Shown one piece after another: positions 57,150 to 64,000 of a stretch of 64,000 nucleotides of DNA. A program made the translations under genes and the position numbers. The notes under the pieces are model-generated. The model had not been told where the DNA came from, did no database searches, and saw only the letters and a program-made list of their open reading frames with translations. The DNA comes from Penium margaritaceum (taxonomy: Eukaryota; Streptophyta; Zygnematophyceae; Desmidiales; Peniaceae). The DNA lies in the NCBI GenBank assembly GCA_023375785.1, contig SZWC01002402.1, forward strand, positions 97,176-161,175. Reading direction: 5' to 3'. Every line of letters starts with the position of its first letter. The first letter of the stretch is position 1.

Positions 57150-58330
57150 ATGACCAGTAGTGGGTCTTCGACAACGACTTTGGCAATGGAGGAGTAGAAC
57201 GTGCCTATGCACGTAAACCCTGAATCGGCAGCGAACGCTTGCGTGGCAGGCTAGGCGGCAGCTGGATCAACCCCTACGGCTCCGACAACCAATCCGGTCG
57301 CGGATCCAATTGCAGTAAACCAGCCGTCCCTACGGACGGCCTCAACGACAACAGTAGGAACAACAAGCGTGGATCAATGAGGAGCTGGCGAATCGAATCT
57401 CCATGCTCAAGGGGATCAACAGCCATCTTCTCCAACAACTCAACGACAAGATGGAGGCTCTTGGTAATACAAGCGCACGTGAAGCGGTGCTCGTCGAGAG
57501 AAATTCCCAACTCTCGAGCGAATCCAAAATTTGTCTGGCCCACCAGAACCGTTCGATCCTGCAAATTCTAAAGGATGACAGTTCGGATGTGGCTAACGAG
57601 TTTGGAGGTGTATTTCACCACTGCTGGGGTCAATGACGAACAAAAACAGATTGACCTCGCGGCCGCGCTTTGCGTGGCACAGGGCTAATTTGGTGGTCAG
57701 ATCTAAAGACCATCCAACGATAGGAGGAGACCGGCGGGACCTCATCAACGGCCAACTACGCCAGTCTCATACCACTGACCGCAGGCGTTCTACCCTAGGA
57801 GCAGACCAAACAACAATGACAAGACACTCTAACACCACCAACCGACTAGAACGAATTCTTGCACGCGATGCTCGCAAGATTCGGACAAATGAACGAGAAG
57901 TCTGACGCATGGTACGAGCTCCAGCGTCTCCGTTAGCAGTCTAGCGTGGCAGAGTACACGCAGAGATTCTGCAAGATCATCACTGGTATAGACATCTCCC
58001 GCGAAAAACTCTGTTTTCACTACAACAACGACCTCAGGCGAGACATCTGACAAGAAATTTCCATCTTCGGCATAAAAAACGATTTGCCACGGATGATCGT
58101 CGCAGCAAAAAGGATCGACAGCGCTGATTACAACTCTCGGATCCAGGAATCCTATGGCTGGAGACCTCCCAACAACAATTACCATGGAAACAAAAAAAAA
58201 TTCAGTCGGGGGACTCCTCGACTCTGATGGAAGTGGACGCCGTTGACCTCAGAGATACGCGCACTTGCTAGAACTGTAGAAAGGTCGGGCACATCGCTCA
58301 CAACTGTCGGAGCAAGCAACAGGCCGAAAA
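57150..58330 (+). pseudogene. gag: G3 gag with zinc knuckle
   Basis: The codons at 57403-57540 give a helical segment (NSHLLQQLNDKMEALGNTSA). Near 57880-57990 a retrotransposon-gag helix region (MNEKSDAWYELQRL-like) aligns with G1. The zinc knuckle NCRKVGHIAHNCR lies at about 58270-58310. Confidence 0.85.
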
Positions 58331-58499
58331 GGGGGGAAGTCACAGAAAAATGAGTCAGGAAATGGGAAAGGACAGGAATAAAGGGTGCGACTCTTGTTTG
58401 TAAGGAGCACTCTACGCCAAACAATCATCCATCTGAACGGCCTACAACACCACAAAGGATTTTTTAGATCACAAAGTTTGACGAGGGATATGAGGACGA

Positions 58500-58945
58500 C
58501 CAATCGATGATTCAGGTAAAAGTCCAACCTCGAGGATGCAAGAGTCGCAGAACGGTACCGGCACTATTGGATGAAGGAACTTCTTACAGTTTGGTAAGCA
58601 ATGACATGGTTTTCAAGCTGTGTTTGCAGACTGAACCAAGGGTGTTTGAACAAAAAAAACTTCCACGGGAAAAAAAAAATACAAAGACTCCGAGAACCAC
58701 TTCGACTACAGGTGGAAGATATACAGGATATAACGGTCAGGAGGTCCTTTCCAAGGAGTTATCACAAAATGATCCTCGGACGAGATTTCCTACACTGGCA
58801 CAATCCACATGTTGACTGGAAGAGCGACGATGTCCACGTGGAAATGGACGGTGCCAAGCGTCAACTTCTGTGCGTGGGACATAGGACGACAGTGGAAGTT
58901 GTAGATGTGGAAGCAGTAGAAGAAGCCACAGTAGCTAAAAAATGA
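58500..58945 (+). pseudogene. pol: G3 protease
   Basis: VPALLDEGTSYSLVSNDMVF is encoded at about 58555-58615, the active-site region of Gypsy aspartic protease. A segment encoding LGRDFLHWHNPHVDWKSDDV follows (58775-58840), the GxDWL-like end of the domain. Confidence 0.85.
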
Positions 58946-59029
58946 CAACCCATATAACCGATACCCCTCAACGTGGCCAAGTAATGCGTACGACAAGGAG
59001 CTCGTGCGTGGCTCATACATCTTGAGTGA

Positions 59030-59985
59030 ATGGGGGAAGTAGAAGTGGCAAAAGCTGACTCGTCACCCTCATTAGCCTCATCGACATCAACAAAGTTCAT
59101 GATGGTACCCAAAGAGTTCGCACCACTCATCCAAGAGTTTATAAATGTCTTCCCCAACGAACTCCCGAGAACCCTACCACCTCAACGAGACATTGACCAT
59201 TGCATTGAACACAAGCCGGGAATGCGACCCACAGTTTGAGGGGCTTATCGGATGAGTGATCACAAAATGACCGAGTTGAAAGAGCAACTCGACGAGATGC
59301 TTGGTCAAGGGTTCATCAGCCCATCCACGTCACCATACGCCACACCAGTATTGTTTGTGAAAAAGAAAACGGGTGAAATGCGGATGTGTGTAGACTACTG
59401 GACGTTGAACGACGCTACGATCAAGAGCCGTTACCCTCTCCCCTGAGCCGACGATTTTTGGACCAACTCCGAGGGGTTCAAATTCTCACCAAAATTGACT
59501 TACAGAGTGGTTATCGCCAGATTTGCATGGCAGACACCGACATTGAGAAGACGGCGTTCTGAACTCACTACAGGCATTTTAAGTTCAGTACAATGCCATT
59601 CGGACTTACGAATTCCCTAGCAACGTTCATGGCGGCAATGAACAACATTTTTTGCCCGTACCTCGACGATTTTGCTGTGGTGTACCTAGACCACATTCTG
59701 GTGTATAGACGCACCCCAAAGGAGCACGATGGACATTTTTGAAAAATTATCAAAGTTTTACGCATAGAGAAATTTTTTGGAGATCTCTCAAAGTGCAACT
59801 TTGGTCATCATTTGATCGAGTTTTTGGGTCACCTCATCAACGGCGGACGGATCACCATGGATCCAAAAAAAGTAGCAACAGTCGCTGATTGGCCCACGTC
59901 GACCAGCGTTCGAGACGTTCAAGTTTTTATCGGATTTTACAATTAGTACCGTCATTTCACACCGGATTACCCAGCTGCTCGGATA
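59030..59985 (+). pseudogene. pol: G3 reverse transcriptase
   Basis: EFINVFPNELPRTLPPQRDI (about 59135-59195) is the usual start. [60 protein letters not shown] and the catalytic-box region (59677-59706) follow. LGHLINGG and the thumb with VGFY/HFTPDY-like residues run to about 59970. Confidence 0.9.
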
Positions 59986-59989
59986 TTTT

Positions 59990-60610
59990 GATATTAAATG
60001 TTTTTGCCTTGGTTGAAAGTCGTCGAATTTGACGTGGACGTCGAATTCAAGAGATTATTGAAATTATGGTAAAATGAATTTGTAAAATTCAAAGTATCAC
60101 CTTTTTTTATGTTTGAAGTTGTGAGGAATGCACGGTTCCTTTTTTGTGCACTTGTAGTACACATACTTGGCCAAAGAAATGGATGTGCGAGAAAAAAATG
60201 ACCAGAATAAGTTTTTGAATTGCGACGTTTGGACATTCAAACACTTGAGTACAGAACCACCAAAAAACAATTGTTTGAGACACGGCAAAGGAAAATTCTT
60301 GGTGCTTGGAGGTCAAGACACGCGTGCACGTGAAAATACACGTGGTCACGCTCCTCTCATCCACGGCCAACCGCGGTCACCTGCGCGGATGACCGCGGTC
60401 GGCCGTGGACATTGTGTCGGCACCCTCGCCACAAGCTGATGGCGTCAAATTAACTGAACACCAAGAAGTTGAGCAGGCCCCGTCATCGAAATCAAGGAAC
60501 TAGACAGGGAGTGCTGGTTAAAATTAAAGGAACAGCAAAAATATTGAACCCTGGTCAAAATCAAGGAACATAGAATAAAAAAAACCTACACGTTGAAATC
60601 AATGAGCAGT
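59990..60610. mobile_element. Unknown AT-rich insert inside G3 with a 20-bp hairpin
   Basis: It separates the RT thumb from RNase H, where Gypsy elements are continuous. It is AT-rich except for a GC-rich core. The arms 60360-60379 and 60390-60409 are reverse complements with one mismatch, separated by 10 bp. Three copies of an AAATCAAGGAAC-like phrase lie near 60490-60570. No coding domain or clear target duplication is seen. Confidence 0.6.
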
Positions 60611-60615
60611 AGGGC

Positions 60616-61120
60616 ATGCCTAAGTGTCAGCGCCTCTTTCCAACCTCACTCGAAAGAGAAAACGAGTGGCGGTGGGGAGACAACAAACAAGAAGCGTTCA
60701 CCGCTTTGCGGAACGCTTTGACCTCGGTGCCAACCCTACGATTAGCCGATCCAACGGTCAACTACGTCATGGCTACAGATGCTTCAGATCAAGCCATCGG
60801 CGCAGTCCTCCTACAAGACCATGGCAACGGTCAGCAACGAGTCGCATACATGTCTCAAAAACTACGGGGACCGGAACTCAACTACGTCGTACATGAGGAA
60901 GAAATGTTGGCAGTCGTACATGCATTTAAGACATGGAGTGTCACCGATGCATCATACGCACCGACCTCCATGCATTGAAATGTTTTAAGACGCAGACGAT
61001 CCTCAGTTGACGTCAAAACCGATGGATGGAGTTCCTTGAATCCGGGTTTGACTACAATATCGCGTACCGGCCAGGCAAATCCAACCTAGTAGATGCACTC
61101 AGCCGCCGACCAGATCTAAT
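60616..61120 (+). pseudogene. pol: G3 RNase H
   Basis: WRWGDNKQEAFTALRNAL, YVMATDASDQAIGAVLLQDH and VAYMSQKLRGPELNYVVHEE are standard RNase H motifs of Gypsy elements, and EEMLAVVHAFKTW comes next. FDYNIAYRPGKSNLVDALSR (about 61048-61107) closes the domain. Confidence 0.92.
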
Positions 61121-61249
61121 GGTTGAGGCAGTGACACTACAGCTGCAACAAGATCCATATCTCGAGGGGTTGTTCACACAAGGCTACGACCAGCACGTCG
61201 GATACGACAAAGCAAAATTCTGGCACGACGGACCTTACTGGCAACAATG

Positions 61250-62030
61250 ATTCACTCACCAGGTGGTCGTTCCCCCGAACAACGAACTTCGTCGTATGCT
61301 GCTCGAAGAATGCCACGACACCAGTCCAGGTGGACACTTTCGGCCAGTAGAAGAAGCTAAAGAAATTGGCAAAAAACTACTGGTGGGACAATATGAAATT
61401 CGACGTGGCCAACTTCTGCAAATCCTGCGCCACATGTCAGCGGCAAAAATCCCGTCGCACGTGGCCACCTGGACTTCTGCAGCTGCTCCCTATTCCCACG
61501 CAATCATGGGCCGACATCTCCATGGACTTCATCACGAAATAACCGGTCACACCCGAGGGATATGACACAATCCTCGTAGTCGTGGACAGGTTTTCCAAAA
61601 TGTCCCATTTTATCCCGACAATGATCATCGTCACCGCAAAAGGAACAACACGACTGTTTTTCAACATCATGTGGTTACACGGCGTACCAAGAACCATCAT
61701 GAGTGACAGGGACAGTTGATTCACCAGCCATTTTTGGCACGAATTGATGACTTGCTACGATAGCCGAATTCAACTTTCAACGACGTTTCATCCTAAAACT
61801 GACGGCCAAAGTGAGTGGACCAATCAGACGCTTGAACAACTTCTCCGAACATTGCGAACCTCATGGGGCGGATTTGGCACAAAGAATCCCAACCACCAGA
61901 ATTACATATAGTCAGGCAATCTCTACCGCGACAGGTGAAACTCCGTTTGAAGTGGTGCATGGCAAACTTCTCGCCACACCAGTCGGACTACACAGCCATA
62001 GCAACATTTCTGCGGTTGACGTCTAATGCC
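61250..62030 (+). pseudogene. pol: G3 integrase
   Basis: LRRMLLEECHDTSPGGHF, then a CATCQRQK-like segment (about 61425-61450), form the H2C2 zinc-binding region. The core has WADISMDFI (61510), YDTILVVVDRFSKMSHFIPT, LHGVPRTIMSDRDS and STTFHPKTDGQSEWTNQTLE. Confidence 0.9.
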
Positions 62031-62495
62031 GAGACTTCTCCACCATCTGGGAAGAAACACGGTAGACATTGGCGAAGACGCAAGCAACGATGAAACGAGA
62101 AGCTGACCAACATCGCAGCGACGACATTTTTGTCGCTGGCAACAAAGTTCTTCTCAGCTCGACCAACATCAAACTCGGCGGAGCCGACTCTTCGAAGCTC
62201 AAACCCGAGTGACTGGGACCGTTTGAGGTTGAGCGCATGCAAACTCCCGTGGTAGCATGACTAAAACTCCCTGACACTATGCAAGTTCATCCAGTGTTCC
62301 ATATCAGCCGACTCAAGCACTACCGAGACCCTGGAGAGAACTTCCCCAGTAGAGATGTCCCTTTCCCTCCTCCTGTCCAAGTGGACGAGGACAAAGAATA
62401 CATCCTCGGGGACATCCTCGGCCATGGACGACGTGGCAAAACAACAAAGTATCATGTTAAGTGACACGGCTACAACGATGCACATAGCTGGAAAT
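62031..62495 (+). pseudogene. pol: G3 integrase tail and chromodomain
   Basis: The phrase MQVHPVFHISRLKHYRDPGE (62279-62338) is the conserved link into the chromodomain. EYILGDILGHGRRGKTTKYH then follows (about 62395-62455). The domain is cut near 62495 by C5. Confidence 0.88.
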
Positions 62496-63399
62496 CCTAA
62501 TGCAGCAGGTTGGGGCAGCAGCGTTGTTGATGCAGCGTGTGGGCATCCACGATCGTTGCTTAGGCTTCCCCGTTAGTCTGCTGCACCAAAGTCTGAGTCT
62601 GAGAGCTCTGGTATTGTTCCCCAGAAACGTGTGTGCCAGAGTTAGCACCAGACAACAGTTGAAAACTGGAAATGACTGATTAGGAAGCAAGATTGAACAA
62701 CAATGGAAGACCACTCCAAGTTCTAGCTCCCCTCCTGCTCTGTACAGCTTGTTACACAGTTTCTAAGCCAATAAAAAAAAATGACCTATTTCTGGCAGGC
62801 AGGGTTTTCTCGGTGAGCCCTGCCAGACACCCGACAGCCCAAAAGCCGGGCGTCGTCCGTTTTGCATGAAAAATGGACCATACCATAATACGCACGCTGC
62901 AAACGCAGTCGTGCGGTCAGAATTGCCTAGAAAAAAAACAGCAATGAGTTACAGCCACCTAAACTCAGGCGGCGTCTACGCTAGTCCCTGGTCCCAATAG
63001 TGCCCAAATAATATGAAACTTGGACCCTAAGCAGAACATGGTGTTGTAGATGCAAAGCGCAGTTAGATCCAGCACTGGACTCATGCAGACATCATATGCA
63101 GCGACAGTGACTGCCGGCGGCACGACTGCCGAGAAGGTCTGCCGATGGATCCGTGCACGTTGGAGGGAGGAGGCTCCAGCAAAATGCGTGTAGGCCTCAC
63201 CGTGCGTTGGCTCCACCAGACGACACTCCAGCCGCGTCACGTCTGACCGTCAGTTATCTGTGCACCGATGTGTACAAGCCGGGAGGACACAACAGAGTAC
63301 AAAGAGAGATGCGTGAAAAGCAACACTCCCCCATGCACAGTACACATAGACGGGCAGAGAGCACAGAGACCAAGCAAACATGGGTAGAGAGAAAGAGGA

Positions 63400-63670
63400 C
63401 CTCACGGACGCACACCAACCGCACTCACAGCCTTCTTGAACAAGTCACGCTTCAGTGCATTGGTCAAGAAGTCAACCAACTACCGTTCCGTCTCAATCCA
63501 CACAATGCTGATGTTGCCGTCATGCAACAATGAACGCACATAAAGATACTCGACATTGATGTGCTTTTTGCGAGTGTGATGCACACTGTTATTGTCAACA
63601 ATGGCCATGGCACTCTCATTGTCACAGTGCAACGTGATGGATGGAACTTACTGATGCAACTCGGACAACA
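63400..63670 (-). pseudogene. pol: C5 RNase H
   Basis: The - strand translation shows the Copia RNase H tail (CDNESAMAIV, KHINVEYLYV, NISIVWIETE), closest in layout to C4 and C1. C6 begins right next to its upstream side at 63675. Confidence 0.82.
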
Positions 63671-63674
63671 GATG

Positions 63675-64000
63675 TGTTGTGATTTGTGCCGTTTCTGTAC
63701 AGTTTACTGTGACCACTCGGCCGTGTCCATACTCGTGCAGATCCCTGAGGCAGGCGGCCCTGGTGACACCGGCGCGACGACAGGCGGCGGACTACCCGTC
63801 TGGAGCTGACCGACCACTGTTCCAGAGCCCCAAATGTCACCGGGACTCCTTGTTGTGCCTTCTACGTCTTGCAGGCGCCTTTCGGCGAACTGGGCATGAG
63901 ACCCATTTGCATGTTTTTGCATTATATACTCGCTGTCAGTCAATGGATGCATGCATGTGACCAGTCGTTACGTGCGTCTTTGGATTCTGCACGTCTAGGT
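63675..64000 (+). repeat. C6: start of a + strand Copia LTR (C4 family)
   Basis: TGTTGTGATTTGTGCC, then a GACCACTCGGCCGTGTCCAT stretch, match the start of the C4 LTR read on its coding strand. The CGTGCAGATCCCTGAGG stretch also matches C1. It continues past the window end, so its body is unknown. Confidence 0.75.

Larger units (their letters stand above)
56452..62495 (+). mobile_element. G3: chromodomain Gypsy, 3' end cut off by C5
   Basis: It has a 5' LTR (56452-57003) and a perfect initiator-Met primer site (57006-57019). Gag, protease, RT, RNase H, integrase and chromodomain follow on +. After the chromodomain it meets Copia C5, so no 3' LTR is seen. A ~620-bp unrelated insert lies between RT and RNase H. 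G3 is the best-preserved Gypsy here, with more than ten breaks. Confidence 0.9.
62496..64000 (-). mobile_element. C5: 3' end of a - strand Copia, running off the window
   Basis: 62496-63325 behaves as an LTR-like block ending CAACA, followed by CTCCCCCATGCA (polypurine on -). On -, RNase H follows at about 63400-63670: a region encoding CDNESAMAIVDNNSVHHTRK, KHINVEYLYVRSLLHDGNIS and FLTNALKR. The left edge is inferred from where G3 stops. The other LTR is outside the window. It is broken. Confidence 0.75.

Noticed and set aside
62261-62485. Open stretch of 74 codons on - at the end of G3
   Set aside because: It is the antisense of the chromodomain, which reads correctly on +.
62590-62625. 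Primer-site-like GCTCTGGTATTG, suggesting another - strand LTR start
   Set aside because: It only partly matches the primer-site complement and no matching LTR edge or second LTR is visible. It lies inside what I take as the C5 LTR.
1-64000. rRNA, tRNA genes, LINE or DNA-transposase genes
   Set aside because: I looked for tRNA-like boxes, LINE RT motifs and transposase motifs, and saw none I could support.

Overview
The window holds only transposable-element sequence and unassigned spacer. I find no convincing intact host gene, tRNA or rRNA. It looks like a repeat block from a plant or a close green-lineage relative. Most primer-binding sites match the initiator-Met tRNA site usual in plant LTR elements (TGGTATCAGAGC), the Copia gag genes are plant-like, and the Gypsy elements carry chromodomains. 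The old, deeply nested elements would fit a large, slowly purged genome (for example a non-flowering plant), but the sequence does not prove the species.

Layout, left to right. 423-14116 is an old Copia element (C1, + strand), split by a much younger Copia element (C2, 2688-9064, - strand). 14117-16855 holds an older Copia remnant in two pieces, with six copies of an undescribed ~50-bp unit scattered through and around it. 16893-17340 is a small terminal-inverted/tandem repeat. 17345-23095 is a Gypsy integrase remnant split by a - strand Copia-type element (17448-22343) that has LTRs and gag but no pol that I can recognise. 23370-24420 is the 3' end of a - strand Gypsy, head to head with a + strand Gypsy (G1) that starts in gag near 24430.

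The 3' LTR of G1 (27662-27888 and 42092-42402) was split by a second chromodomain Gypsy (G2, 27889-42091). G2 was split in turn by a Copia element (C3, 29952-35675), which is the pol-bearing relative of the gag-only element at 17448-22343. 42403-46785 is mixed spacer with a Gypsy LTR piece, a Copia gag piece and a cluster of short foldback (MITE-like) repeats. 46786-54610 is a complete-length - strand Copia (C4) with a perfect CCAGC target duplication and a 36-bp minisatellite in its integrase-RT linker. 54611-56451 is unassigned. 56452-62495 is a Gypsy (G3), closed off by a - strand Copia (C5). The start of another + strand Copia LTR (C6) enters C5 at 63675 and runs off the window.

The order of insertion can be read from the nesting: C2 into C1; C3 into G2 into G1; the gag-only element into a Gypsy remnant; C5 into G3; C6 into C5. 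LTR divergence agrees where I compared it by eye. The C2 LTRs differ at about 20 of 597 positions (~3.4%), while those of C1 and C3 differ by roughly 10-16%. All elements read as fossils with several to many breaks. Boundaries without a target-site duplication are approximate.
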